From Neobacillus pocheonensis (GTDB lineage: Bacteria > Bacillota > Bacilli > Bacillales > Cytobacillaceae), in the NCBI GenBank assembly GCA_023702235.1, contig JAMQCR010000004.1:1-64000 (forward strand): a stretch of 64,000 bases of DNA. Direction: 5' to 3'. Below, in pieces: positions 43,624 to 53,459 of the stretch. Every line of letters starts with the position of its first letter. Position 1 is the first letter of the stretch. The notes under the pieces are model-generated. The model did no database searches and was not told the origin of the DNA. It saw only the letters and a list, made by a program, of their open reading frames with translations. Position numbers and translations under genes: made by a program.

Positions 43624-44075
43624 CAATCAGCAAACACTTCAACTGTTTCCTCTAGTTCAATTTCTACATTCCCTTGAACGGCACGGCTAATCATACAAGA
43701 GGTTTCAGCCTTTTTGGCTAGCTTTTGCGCCAATTGAAAGTCTTTTTCAGTAGCCGTTGATTTCAAAACAATATGTGGACGATGGATAATTTTTTTATAG
43801 GTAATAACTCCATTGGTTACATCAACAATTCCTTCTGACTCCATCGTTAACTGTTCCTTCTCTAAATGGCTGCGCTCCATCATCGCGGCAAGTGTGATGA
43901 TATAACAGGTAGCTGCAGCGCCAAGGAGCATTTCATCGGGATTTGTCCCTACACCCGGTCCATCCATTTCCGGCGGGATTGAAACTTTGGTTTTTAAATT
44001 CCCGGCTTCAATTTCACCCACACCATTCCGCAATCCAGGCCAGTTCGCTTTTAAAGAAAAAAGATGTTCAGCCAT
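43623..44075 (-). CDS. OsmC family peroxiredoxin-like protein
   Basis: About 150 residues. The ATG at 44075 follows GGAGG by eight bases. OsmC/Ohr fold with the two redox cysteines, ATCYIITLAAMMER and AETSCMISRAVQGNVEIE. The spacing and the GTNPDEMLLGAAATC segment match the SACOL1771/YmaD-like subgroup rather than Ohr. Predicted to reduce organic hydroperoxides. The substrate is not shown by sequence. Confidence 0.88.
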   Translation of the reverse strand: MAEHLFSLKANWPGLRNGVGEIEAGNLKTKVSIPPEMDGPGVGTNPDEMLLGAAATCYIITLAAMMERSHLEKEQLTMESEGIVDVTNGVITYKKIIHRPHIVLKSTATEKDFQLAQKLAKKAETSCMISRAVQGNVEIELEETVEVFAD

Positions 44076-44225
44076 TCGCTCATCCTCCATGTGTTCATCT
44101 CAACTAGTGTAATGCATTTTTTTAAAGAAATACGACTAAAATGCATCGTTTAGTTTAAGATTATTAAAAAAAACGAAAGTCATATGAAAATTCCAAAGTA
44201 GGGTACCTGACACTGAGGACAAAAA

Positions 44226-44269
44226 AGCAACCGGTGAATTTTCAAAAGGATTCACCGGTTGTTTTTTTA
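44226..44269. terminator. Terminator overlapping the end of the lysozyme-like gene
   Basis: CAACCGGTGAAT...ATTCACCGGTTG with flanking A and T runs. The minus-strand stop codon of the gene ending at 44242 lies in the stem. Confidence 0.85.
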
Positions 44270-44889
44270 CTACTGGTCACTGGAACACTATCTGCTAACG
44301 ATTGGACATTTTTTGTTACTTTTGTGCTATAGGTAAAATCACCATAACAGTAGGGATAGCGAAAATTACTTTTATTGTCTCCACAGGTATAAAGGGTCGG
44401 CTTCTTTTGAACTTGGAGAAGCGAGAATTGTTTCGCTAAGTACTCGCTGTGTTTGCCGCCGTGCTGTGCGATATAGTCAATATAACCGATTCCCATATTG
44501 TAAGCCTGAATAATCGTGGGGAAATCTACCTTTTTTTGATTGCCATACGTGAGTACCCGCTGAAAATGTTTTACCCCGACTTGAATACTTTGTTTCGGAT
44601 CCTTAATAGTATTTCTTGATAACCCTGCCGATTCGGAAGCCTGCATTGGATCTCCGCCTTTGCCTTTGCTCTCCTGCTGCATTAAGGCTACAAGGACCGT
44701 AGTGTACTTTTCTAGATGATATTTTTCTAATTCATTGTGGATTAAAGGACTATATTTTTTTACATCAGCAAATGGATCATTTACCTTATGTGCTGCTTGT
44801 TGCTGAAAATAAGTTTGAAGCAAGGCTAGAGTACAAAAAAGCATCAGCAGGACGAAAATGGTTTTAAGCTTCTTTCGTCTTCGTTTCAT
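44242..44889 (-). CDS. Membrane-anchored lysozyme-like (transglycosylase) domain protein
   Basis: 215 residues. A basic N terminus (MKRRRKKLKT) and one hydrophobic helix (about 10-25) form a signal anchor. The lysozyme-like domain follows, with VALMQQESKGKGGDPMQASES (catalytic glutamate in QQESKG) and IIQAYNMGIGYIDYI, like the N-terminal muramidase domain of CwlT. Acts outside the cell on peptidoglycan. Monocistronic. The start ATG 44889 follows AGGAGAGAAATAA. Confidence 0.82.
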   Translation of the reverse strand: MKRRRKKLKTIFVLLMLFCTLALLQTYFQQQAAHKVNDPFADVKKYSPLIHNELEKYHLEKYTTVLVALMQQESKGKGGDPMQASESAGLSRNTIKDPKQSIQVGVKHFQRVLTYGNQKKVDFPTIIQAYNMGIGYIDYIAQHGGKHSEYLAKQFSLLQVQKKPTLYTCGDNKSNFRYPYCYGDFTYSTKVTKNVQSLADSVPVTSSKKTTGESF

Positions 44890-45228
44890 TTATTTCTCTC
44901 CTAAATTACTTTCTTCTTCGACAATTATAAGGCAAGATAGCTTTTATGTCTGCAAGGAAGCTTTGTGGTCGTTGAATCATTAAAACCATAGGTTTCAGTC
45001 AGATATGTATTTATCTACAGTTTATTACCACCAACTTCCAGTACCTTAACAATATTTCCAGTGGACATAGAAATTGTCAGGCTACATAAAATACTAAAAG
45101 AATAAAGGAAGCTATTCTATCTTTTATATCCCATAAAGTGGACAAGCATGTCATTGATTATCGAATGATAGTTGTTTTTGAATGGCTGGTATATTGTGCA
45201 AGAGATTCAAAACTGTTGGGGGAATAAA
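44890..45228. other. Intergenic region, nothing recognised
   Basis: AT-rich gap of about 340 bases between the divergent lysozyme-like gene and murT. It must hold both promoters, but I find no convincing -35/-10 pair, repeat or RNA fold. An open stretch from 45172 in frame with murT lacks a ribosome site and is not counted. Confidence 0.5.
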
Positions 45229-46583
45229 ATGAAAACGCAATTAGCCATTTGGGCGGGGAAAACAGCAGGAACATTAAGCCGGATTATTGGAAATGGTGGA
45301 AATACCATCCCAGGTTTCGTAGCGAGGAAGTTGGATGATGGATTTTTACGGCATTTGCGAAAAAATGCAAATACCATTCTTTATATCACGGGAACCAATG
45401 GAAAAACCACCACTGCGAACCTTATTGCGCATCTCCAAGAGTCCTCAGGAAAAACTGTGGTTGCCAATCATGAGGGTTCTAATATGGTTACGGGGATCTC
45501 TGCTGCCATGGTACGCAACGCCCCTTTAATAGGGTGGATGAAGAATGATGTCGCAGTATTGGAAGTAGATGAAGCAAGTCTGCCAAAAGCGGTATCAGAG
45601 TGCCCCCCTGACTATCTGATTGTGACTAATTTTTTTCGGGATCAGCTAGACCGTTACGGAGAAGTTGATCTGTTAATAAAAAAAATGAAAGATTGTCTGA
45701 AAGCAATTGACGTAAAGCTCATCTTAAACGCGGATGATCCTTTTACCCACAGGTTTTCTGACCTTCAAAAGGAAAATTTATATATTGGTGTGGATTCTAA
45801 TGCATGCCATTTTCAATCGTACACAATGGGAGAATCGAAATATTGTCCAAATTGCCAGGAAGAGCTCTCTTACAGTGTTTTACATTTTGGTCAGCTAGGA
45901 CACTATCTTTGTTCTTGCGGGTTCGAACGCCCTAATGTAACGGTAAATGCTGAAAAGGTTTATCAAGATGAAAAGGGGATTCAGCTCATAGTAAATGGAG
46001 AGCATTATCAGACAACATTAAAAGGAATGTACAATGCATATAATGTTCTTTTTGCAATTAGCGCGTGTCATGCTTTGGGAATGGACCTGAAAGAAATCAA
46101 GAAGGGGCTGACTACCTACCAAAAAACAGACGGTAGGATGCAGGAGTTTGTCTTTGGGAAAGAAATTTGGAAGCTAAACCTGGTTAAAAACCCGACTGGT
46201 GGAAACGTAACGTTGTCGGAGTTTTTGCAATCAAATGAAAAGAAACAATTGATGTTTTGTTTAAACGACCATCTTGCAGACGGAGAAGACATCTCCTGGA
46301 TATGGGACATCGACATGGAATTGGCAAACAGTGAAGAGGTAGAGACATTTATTGCAACTGGAAAAAGGGCATATGATGCTGCCCTCAGGCTGAAGTATGC
46401 TGGTATTCCAGAAGAAAAAATCAGAATCCTGCCAAGCTTGAAACAGGCAGTTCTCTTTGCCAAGGGAATGGATATTCCTGCATATATCATGGCCACGTAT
46501 ACCTGTCTTTCCCCCATGGTTTCAATTTTATCGGAGGCAGCAAGCTTAATAAGAAAGGAAGGACCGAACAGTGGAGTTGCTAG
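45229..46583 (+). CDS. murT: Lipid II isoglutaminyl synthase subunit MurT (one frameshift)
   Basis: Mur-ligase-like subunit that, with GatD, amidates the D-glutamate of lipid II. Start ATG 45229 after TGGGGGAATAAA. ITGTNGKTTTANL is the P loop, NFFRDQLDRYGE and NADDPF follow, a CPNC ... CSCGFERP zinc ribbon sits near 210-250, and the DUF1727 domain with KNPTGGN and YTCLSPM ends the protein. The frame breaks at about 46562. Restoring one base gives EGTEQWSC-stop or similar at 46583, overlapping the gatD GTG, as usual in this pair. Without correction it runs on to 46704. Confidence 0.9.
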
Positions 46584-46855
46584 TATACCATTTTTGCCCA
46601 GATACGCTAAACCTGTATGGGGACAGAGGAAACATCATTTGCTTAAGGAAGCGCTGCGAATGGAGAGGGATCACCGTTCGAATCGAGGAAATCAAGAATC
46701 CTGATGATGCGAGAATATCAGGATGTGACATATTCATGATTGGTGGTGGCAGCGATCGTGAACAGGCCATCGCTAACTGTTTTAAACAAGCACTGCTCCT
46801 TTTTTATATAAAAATTTACAATAAATTTAGTTATTTAAAAATAATCACTATGTAA
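46571..46855 (+). pseudogene. gatD: Truncated GatD, glutaminase partner of MurT
   Basis: GTG start inside the murT end. The first about 68 residues (MELLVYHFCPDTLNLYGDRGN, GCDIFMIGGGSDREQ) are a clear GatD N terminus, followed by an unrelated AT-coded tail and stop at 46855. GatD is normally about 240 residues. The class I glutamine amidotransferase nucleophile cysteine and His are missing, so ammonia supply to MurT would be lost. About 500 bases are absent. Either a real deletion or a collapse in the sequence. Confidence 0.8.
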
Positions 46856-47015
46856 TTATATTAGGAAAATATTGTTTATCCAATTATTAACTCTATTTTG
46901 ATAATTCCCGTTAAACACAATGTTTGAAACAAAGAAACTCATTTAGAAAAAAATGATAATTGACAATTATAAAATATTAAAATACTATTATGGTATAGAA
47001 AAAGGAGGTTTAACT

Positions 47016-48553
47016 ATGTCTGCGATAAAAAATGAGAAAATTACTGTAAGCGCTTCACAAAACGGTTTGAATAGACGGAAAATTGTGGAAAGTGTTCCGC
47101 AAAAGGGCTTTTTTGGCCACCCTAAAGGTTTATTTACGTTATTTTTCACGGAATTCTGGGAGAGATTTTCCTACTATGGTATGAAGGCAATCCTTGTATT
47201 CTATATGTATTATTCAGTTTCAAAAGGTGGATTAGGAATTGATCAGCAAACGGCTCTTGCGATTGCGTCGGTATATGGATCATTAGTCTATATGTCCGGA
47301 ATCATTGGCGGCTGGCTGTCTGATAGAATATTTGGAGCAACGAAAGGCGTGTTTTACGGTGGTATCTTGATTATGTTCGGGCATATAGCCTTAGCGATAC
47401 CTGGAAGCATGACGATGTTCTTTGTTTCGATGGTTCTGATTGTCATCGGTACTGGATTCCTGAAACCAAATATTTCTACAGTTTTAGGTGAAATGTATGA
47501 TATTAACGACGCACGCCGCGATGCTGCTTTCAGCATTTTTTACATGGGCGTTAACCTTGGCGCATTCGTCGCACCGTTAGTTGTCGGTACAATCGGAATG
47601 CAATATAACTTCCACTTAGGCTTTGGTCTAGCAGCAATTGGTATGTTCTTGGCGTTAGTAGTTTATATTGCGACTAAGAAAAAGAATCTTGGACTTGCCG
47701 GTACTTTTGTAGCCAATCCGCTGCCAGCAGCAGAAAAGAAAAAATCTTTCACCAAAATTGGTGTAGTTGCACTTATTCTAGTTGTATTAGTTGCTGTTGC
47801 CGTTTCTACTGGCACTTTAACTATTTCATCATTTATTAACCTTGTTGGTATCTTGGGATGTGTTATTCCAATCCTTTATTTCCTATTTATGTATCGCAGC
47901 CCGAAAACAACTAAAGAAGAACGTTCTCGTTTGATTGCCTATATACCGCTATTCATTGCATCTGTTATGTTCTGGTCAATCGAGGAACAAGGATCAACCA
48001 TCTTAGCAAACTTTGCCGATCAGCGGACTCAATTACACTTTGCCGGAATGCAAATTTCACCGGCGTGGTTCCAGTCCTTAAATCCATTGTTTATTATCGT
48101 TTTTGCACCGATTCTTGGCTGGATTTGGGTGAAATTAGGAGACAAACAACCGACATATACACAGAAATTTTCATTTGGTCTATTGTTCGCAGGTTTGTCA
48201 TTCGTCGTGATTCTTTTACCGGCAATGATTGGCGGCTCGCATGCACTTGTTAACCCATTATGGCTTGTACTAAGCTACTTCATTTGTGTTATTGGCGAAT
48301 TGTGCTTGTCACCGGTTGGATTATCAGCCACAACCAAATTGGCACCTTCGGCCTTTTCTCAGCTCAAATGATGAGTTTATGGTTCTTATCAAATGCTGCA
48401 GCTCAGGCACTCAATGCGCAACTTGTTAAATTTTACACACCACAAAACGAAATGGCTTACTTTGGAACTATCGGGGTAGTATCAATCGTTTTATCCATCA
48501 TTTTATTTGCCCTTTCACCAAAAATGCAAACCTTTATGAAAGGGATCAAATAA
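47016..48553 (+). CDS. dtpT: POT family di-/tripeptide:H+ symporter (one frameshift)
   Basis: Proton-coupled peptide uptake. Start ATG 47016 after AAAGGAGG. FFTEFWERFSYYGMKAILVFY holds the PTR2 ExxERFxYY proton-coupling motif. YGSLVYMSGIIGGWLSDR and GTGFLKPNISTVLGEMY follow, and about 14 membrane helices are predicted. The frame breaks near 48351 (CCTTCGGCCTTTTCTCAG), in LAPSAFSAQMM. The net change is +2 or -1, shifting the last about 60 residues. Corrected length is about 512. Preceded by an AT-rich 160-base gap and followed by a terminator. Confidence 0.92.
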
Positions 48554-48578
48554 ACCATTTCACAATAAAAATGATTTA

Positions 48579-48610
48579 AAAACTACGGAGCAAGTCCCCC
48601 GTAGTTTTTT
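48579..48610 (+). terminator. Terminator after dtpT
   Basis: AAACTACGG-AGCAAGTCCC-CCGTAGTTT stem followed by T's. Confidence 0.85.
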
Positions 48611-48765
48611 CTTTTTACTCAAACATTTATTTATATAGCGAAAATTCAATCTAAAAATAGGTTCTCTTGCCTATAATAGATGAGGAATCATTGCGGTAAA
48701 GCGGAAAAGTCTGTTATTATCAATATTAAATGAATATAGATAAAAGGGATTGGAGGTCACGAAAA

Positions 48766-49059
48766 ATGTCACGAATTTCAAATGAGCAGGTCAAACACGT
48801 TGCTAATTTAGCACGATTGGCGATAACGGAAGCAGAAACGGACAAGTTCACGAAACAGCTTGATGCGATCATTACGTTTGCCGAACAGCTAAATGAATTG
48901 GATACAGAAAATGTGGAGCCAACGTACCATGTACTTGATATGAAAAATGTTATGCGGGAAGATATTGCAAAAAAAGGACTTCCTCGTGAAGAAGTCCTTA
49001 AAAATGCGCCAGAGCATCAGGATGGCCAAATTAAAGTTCCATCGATATTAGGGGAGTAA
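48766..49059 (+). CDS. gatC: Asp-tRNA(Asn)/Glu-tRNA(Gln) amidotransferase subunit GatC
   Basis: Small subunit of the GatCAB transamidosome that makes Gln-tRNA(Gln). Start ATG 48766 after GGAGGTCACG gives MSRISNEQVKHVANLARLA. VEPTYHVLDMKNVMREDI is conserved. 97 residues, intact. 15 bases before gatA. A TATAAT at 48672-48677 may be the -10 of the operon promoter. Confidence 0.95.
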   Translation: MSRISNEQVKHVANLARLAITEAETDKFTKQLDAIITFAEQLNELDTENVEPTYHVLDMKNVMREDIAKKGLPREEVLKNAPEHQDGQIKVPSILGE

Positions 49060-49074
49060 AGGAGGATTAAAAAG

Positions 49075-50531
49075 GTGAGTTTATTTGATTATAAAGTTTC
49101 AGACCTTCATGAGCTTTTACATAAAAAAGAACTAAAAGTAACCGACCTTGTAGATGAATCGTATAAACGAATTAGCCAGGTCGAGGGCAAGGTCCAGGCT
49201 TTTTTAATGTTAGATGAAGAGCGGGCACGGCAAACAGCGAAATCGCTTGACGACAAGCTTGCAGTTGACTCGCAGAAAGGCCTGCTGTTTGGGATGCCGA
49301 TTGGTGTTAAGGATAACATCGTCACGAAGGGCTTGCGGACGACCTGTGCCAGTAAAATTCTTGAAAACTTCGATCCGATTTATGATGCAACCGTTGTTCA
49401 AAAGCTGCAGCAGGCAGAAACGGTAACAATTGGAAAATTAAACATGGACGAGTTTGCAATGGGTTCATCAAATGAAAATTCAGGTTTTAAAATGACTCGT
49501 AATCCATGGAATCTTGAACGTGTACCGGGAGGATCTTCAGGCGGCTCAGCAGCATCCGTAGCTGCTGGAGAGGTCCTTTTTTCCCTTGGGTCTGATACAG
49601 GAGGATCTATCCGTCAGCCTGCAGCATTTTGTGGTGTTGTCGGAATGAAACCTACTTATGGACGCGTTTCCCGTTTTGGTTTGGTTGCATTTGCATCATC
49701 ACTTGATCAAATCGGACCTGTTACGAGAACAGTTGAAGATAATGCCTACCTATTACAAGCTATTTCCGGACTTGATCCAATGGATTCAACGTCGGCAAAT
49801 GTAGATGTTCCAAACTTCGTTGGTGCCTTAACTGGTGATGTGAAGGGCTTGAAGATAGCAGTTCCAAAAGAGTATCTAGGTGAAGGGGTTAATGAGAAAG
49901 TCCGTCAATCCGTATTAGATGCTTTGAAGGTTCTCGAAAGTCTTGGCGCTGTTTGGGAAGAAGTTTCCCTGCCACACTCGAAGTATGCACTGGCAGCCTA
50001 TTATTTGCTTTCTTCATCGGAAGCGTCTGCAAACCTTGCCCGATTTGATGGCGTACGCTATGGATATCGGACACCTGACGCTGAAAGTTTAATCGAATTA
50101 TATAAAAAGACCAGGGCAGAAGGCTTTGGTGATGAGGTTAAGCGCCGGATAATGCTTGGAACCTTCGCATTAAGCTCAGGTTACTATGATGCTTACTATA
50201 AAAAGGCACAAAAGGTTCGTACGTTGATTAAGAAGGACTTTGAAGAGGTATTTGCAAACTATGATGTAATTGTTGGCCGACAACGCCGACCCCAGCTTTT
50301 AAAATTGGTGAAAACATTGACGATCCATTAACGATGTACGCGAATGATATTTTAACGATACCTTTAAATCTAGCAGGTGCCCCAGGAATCTCGGTTCCAT
50401 GTGGCTTTGACGGCGGCTTGCCATTAGGCCTGCAAATTATCGGTAACTATTTTGATGAAGCCACGATTTATCGGACAGCACATGCATTTGAACAAGCAAC
50501 AGATTTTCATAAACAAAAGCCAGGTTTGTAG
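49075..50531 (+). CDS. gatA: GatCAB amidase subunit GatA (one frameshift)
   Basis: Glutaminase (amidase signature) subunit. GTG start after AAGGAGG. The Ser-cisSer-Lys triad residues are visible: GVKDNIVTKG (Lys), PGGSSGGSAASVAAG (cis-Ser) and SDTGGSIRQPAAF (nucleophile Ser). The break at about 50277 (GTTGGCCGACAACG for GTTGGCCCGACAACG) removes one C and splits off the last 70 residues (DILTIPLNLAGAPGISVPCG). Corrected length is about 485. Essential gene, so the break is probably an artefact. Confidence 0.95.
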
Positions 50532-50543
50532 GGGGTGAAAACA

Positions 50544-51971
50544 ATGGAATTTGAAACAGTAATAGGACTTGAGGTCCATGTAGAATTAAAAACAGATTCA
50601 AAAATCTTTTCCGCGAGCCCAAATCATTTTGGTGCCGAACCGAACACAAATACATCTGTCATCGACCTTGGATACCCGGGGGTGCTGCCAGTCATCAATA
50701 AAAAGGCTGTAGAATTCGGGATGAAAGCGGCTATGGCCTTGAATTGTGAAGTAGCAACCCACACGAAGTTTGACCGGAAGAACTATTTTTACCCAGATAA
50801 TCCGAAGGCCTATCAAATATCACAATTCGACCAACCGATTGGGGAGCACGGGTGGATTGAGATTGAGGTAAATGGCTATACAAAAAGGATTGGTATCACG
50901 AGAATTCATCTGGAAGAGGATGCTGGTAAGCTAAATCACGAGAAAGGGTATTCTTTATGTGATTACAATCGCCAGGGAACGCCGCTTGTAGAGATCGTTT
51001 CTGAGCCGGATATCCGAACACCGGATGAAGCTTATGCCTATCTTGAAAAATTAAAGTCGATTATTCAATATACAGGGGTTTCCGATTGTAAAATGGAAGA
51101 GGGCTCACTCCGTTGTGATGCCAATATTTCCATTCGACCAGTGGGACAAGAGGAGTTTGGAACGAAAGCCGAGTTGAAGAACTTAAACTCGTTCAATTTT
51201 GTCCGTAAAGGCTTAGAATTTGAGGAAAAGCGTCAACGAGAAGTTGTAAGTGGCGGTGGCAAAATCGATCAGGAAACACGGCGATTTGATGAGGCAACAG
51301 GGGCAACTCTCCTCATGCGTGTTAAAGAAGGTTCTGATGATTATCGTTACTTCCCAGAGCCGGATTTACTTGATTTATATATTGACGAGGATTGGAAAGC
51401 TCGGATTCGTGCCGAAATCCCTGAACTTCCTGACCAGCGTCAAAAGCGGTATATAGAAGAGCTTGGGTTACCTGTTTATGATGCAAAGGTGCTCACTGTT
51501 ACTAAAGAAATGGCTGATTTCTTTGAAGCGACAGTTCATGCTGGAGCTGATGCAAAACTTGCTTCAAACTGGCTGATGGGTGATGTATCCGCCTATTTGA
51601 ATTCCGAGTCAAAGGATCTCGATCAAATAGCTTTAACTCCGGAAGGCTTAGCCGGAATGATTAAGCTGATTGAAAACGGTACGATTTCATCAAAAATCGC
51701 TAAAACGGTTTTTAAAGAGTTGATCGAAAATGGCGGCGATGCCGAGCAAATTGTGAAGGACAAAGGGCTAGTGCAAATCTCCGATGAGGGAACACTTTTG
51801 AAAATTATTGGAGAGGTTCTTGATGCTAATCCTCAGTCCATCGAAGATTTTAAGAATGGAAAAAATAAAGCAGTCGGCTTCCTTGTAGGACAGCTTATGA
51901 AGGCAACCAAGGGTCAAGCAAATCCACAATTGGTCAATCAATTATTGCAACAAGAATTAAATAAGCGATAA
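50544..51971 (+). CDS. gatB: GatCAB subunit GatB
   Basis: Transamidates Glu-tRNA(Gln) with ammonia passed from GatA. Start ATG 50544 after GGGGGTG gives MEFETVIGLEVHVELKTDSKIF. DRKNYFYPDNPKAYQISQ and RCDANISIRPVGQEEFGTK are signatures, with the YqeY-like tail near the end. 475 residues, frame intact. Ends the gatCAB operon before a terminator. Confidence 0.96.
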   Translation: MEFETVIGLEVHVELKTDSKIFSASPNHFGAEPNTNTSVIDLGYPGVLPVINKKAVEFGMKAAMALNCEVATHTKFDRKNYFYPDNPKAYQISQFDQPIGEHGWIEIEVNGYTKRIGITRIHLEEDAGKLNHEKGYSLCDYNRQGTPLVEIVSEPDIRTPDEAYAYLEKLKSIIQYTGVSDCKMEEGSLRCDANISIRPVGQEEFGTKAELKNLNSFNFVRKGLEFEEKRQREVVSGGGKIDQETRRFDEATGATLLMRVKEGSDDYRYFPEPDLLDLYIDEDWKARIRAEIPELPDQRQKRYIEELGLPVYDAKVLTVTKEMADFFEATVHAGADAKLASNWLMGDVSAYLNSESKDLDQIALTPEGLAGMIKLIENGTISSKIAKTVFKELIENGGDAEQIVKDKGLVQISDEGTLLKIIGEVLDANPQSIEDFKNGKNKAVGFLVGQLMKATKGQANPQLVNQLLQQELNKR

Positions 51972-51976
51972 ATTTT

Positions 51977-52011
51977 ATGCTGGCAGATTTTTATCTGCCA
52001 GCATGTTTTTT
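51977..52011 (+). terminator. Terminator of gatCAB
   Basis: ATGCTGGCAGAT-TTTT-ATCTGCCAGCAT followed by TTTTTT. Confidence 0.92.
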
Positions 52012-52023
52012 GTCGAAAAGCTA

Positions 52024-52104
52024 TCGACATTCTTTTTGCAATTTCCCGGGAAAAGACCTGCCCTTATATAGGTTTGTGGGGGATTCAATCAAACGTTTGA
52101 TTAG
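52024..52104 (+). repeat. 81-82 bp intergenic repeat, copy 1
   Basis: Begins TCGACATTCTTTTTGC and ends with the palindrome AATCAAACGTTTGATTAG. Internal TCTTTT...AAAAGA can pair. Same design as the copies at 52205, 52296 and 56200, all in one orientation. Confidence 0.8.
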
Positions 52105-52204
52105 AATCGAAAGAGGGAATATCCTGTCAATGTATATTGGATTATAGGAATTCAACCACTTTTCGTTTATAATTGCGGTTTTATTGATAAAATTCATTTC
52201 AAAA

Positions 52205-52286
52205 TCGACACCATTTTTACAGCTTTTAAGATAAAAAGCCTTTATTTATAAGGGTTCGCAGAAAATTCAATCAAACGTTTGATTAG
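52205..52286 (+). repeat. 81-82 bp intergenic repeat, copy 2
   Basis: TCGACACCATTTTTACAGC ... CCTTTATTTATAAGGGTT ... AATCAAACGTTTGATTAG. Internal GCTTTT...AAAAAGC can pair. Nine bases separate it from copy 3. Confidence 0.8.
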
Positions 52287-52295
52287 TTTTAAAAG

Positions 52296-52376
52296 TCGAC
52301 AAATTTTTTGGGGGTCTGGAGAGAAAATACTTTATTTAAAAAGGGTTTTGGCGAATTTAATCAAACGTTTGATTAG
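52296..52376 (+). repeat. 81-82 bp intergenic repeat, copy 3
   Basis: TCGACAAATTTTTTGGGGG ... CTTTATTTAAAAAGGGTT ... AATCAAACGTTTGATTAG. Internal ATTTT...AAAAT can pair. With copies 1 and 2 it fills most of the 430-base gap between gatB and alkA. No gene is visible in that gap. Confidence 0.8.
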
Positions 52377-52404
52377 TACAGTCATGGTTGGAAAATCTAC
52401 ACTT

Positions 52405-53316
52405 TTAATAAAGGAATCTCCATAAATAAAAAGTGGCATAGGATTCCCAGCCTGTCCAGTTTGCAGCCAATCGTACGATTTCTTCTTTCGTTGGTTTATT
52501 TTCTGTTCCTATCAGATGCTTAATTGCATTGTGTAGACCAACATCATCAATCGGAAAAGCGGAAGGAAATCTTAAACAGCGCATTAAAACATAATTGGCT
52601 GTCCACGGTCCAATACCACGGATTTTGACTAGCATTTTTTCGGCACTTTTAACATTTTCAGCGTTCAGCAATTGCATTTTTGTTAGTTTTCCTTCAACCA
52701 TTAGCCGGGCTACATCAATAAGATACTCACACTTTTTGACAGTCATACGTAATCCGACCAGATCTTCCACTGATAATGCTGCAATATCATTTGGTGTGGG
52801 GAAGATCCAATAGTCGTCTCCATTATACTCCACAAGTCGTCCAAAGGATTCTACAAGACGACGTTTCAAGGTATAGGCAAAGGTAAGATTGATTTGTTGA
52901 CCGATAATCCCCCAGCAAATCGCCTCGAAAAGGTCAGGAATACCCATTAAGCGCAGCCCATAGAACGAATCGACAGCACCATTTAACAGGACATCGGTTT
53001 TAGCCATTTCATAAAACGGTAGCAAATCTCGATCTAAATCAAACCACTCTCTTACATAGCGGACAACGGCAGCGCGTTTCCATTCAGATGATGGAGCTGT
53101 ATCGTCTATAAAGCGGATGTTCATAACGTTTTCTTGATCAGCACTTATTTCAATAAGGAGTGTTTCTTCTTCAATCGGTAACGCTTTGTATAGCCGCCGA
53201 TCTTTAATAAGAAACAAGCATTCATTCGGAGCTCTTGATAAGTATTTCAAGTTTTCTTCAAAATTGAATTCTTTAGGAACAAATATTTTTAGTTCATTAT
53301 TGTTTTTTTCTTGCAT
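52405..53316 (-). CDS. alkA: DNA-3-methyladenine glycosylase II (AlkA type)
   Basis: Base-excision repair of alkylated purines. 303 residues. Helix-hairpin-helix KIRGIGPWTANYVLMR (about 222-237) is followed by the GPD segment FPIDDVGLHNAI, with the catalytic aspartate, which identifies the HhH-GPD superfamily. EAICWGIIGQQINLTFAYTLKRRLVE is the usual helix before it. Good CGGAGG ribosome site. Divergent from the adaA-adaB cluster, and probably part of the same adaptive response. Confidence 0.92.
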   Translation of the reverse strand: MQEKNNNELKIFVPKEFNFEENLKYLSRAPNECLFLIKDRRLYKALPIEEETLLIEISADQENVMNIRFIDDTAPSSEWKRAAVVRYVREWFDLDRDLLPFYEMAKTDVLLNGAVDSFYGLRLMGIPDLFEAICWGIIGQQINLTFAYTLKRRLVESFGRLVEYNGDDYWIFPTPNDIAALSVEDLVGLRMTVKKCEYLIDVARLMVEGKLTKMQLLNAENVKSAEKMLVKIRGIGPWTANYVLMRCLRFPSAFPIDDVGLHNAIKHLIGTENKPTKEEIVRLAANWTGWESYATFYLWRFLY

Positions 53317-53331
53317 TATAATCCTCCGTTT

Positions 53332-53371
53332 GACTCTATTTCATAGTTTAATTTATACCATAAACAGAGTC
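53332..53371. promoter_or_regulatory. Inverted repeat in the alkA-adaA intergenic region, candidate AdaA operator
   Basis: GACTCTATTTCATAG and, on the other strand, GACTCTGTTTATGG face each other about 10 bases apart. The element covers TGGTATAAAT, an extended -10 candidate for alkA. A regulator bound here could control alkA. Identification with AdaA is inference from position. Confidence 0.4.
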
Positions 53372-53433
53372 CTAATAATTTCAATATCTTGCTATTACAT
53401 TCAGGAACCCTTAAATTCTACCTTTATCGAGGG

Positions 53434-53439
53434 TATACT
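53434..53439 (+). promoter_or_regulatory. Probable -10 of the adaA promoter
   Basis: TATACT with a weak -35 TTAAAT (53411-53416) 17 bases upstream, suiting an activator-dependent promoter. Confidence 0.45.
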
Positions 53440-53459
53440 TATTGCTAGAGGTGATAGAA

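Noticed and set aside
45172..45228. Upstream in-frame extension of murT
   Set aside because: No ribosome site at the upstream ATG. The ATG at 45229 gives the family-typical N terminus.
52024..52376. CRISPR-like array of three repeats
   Set aside because: Repeat units of 81-82 bp with diverged interiors, irregular gaps (100 and 9 bases), a fourth copy 4 kb away and no cas genes. Not a CRISPR.
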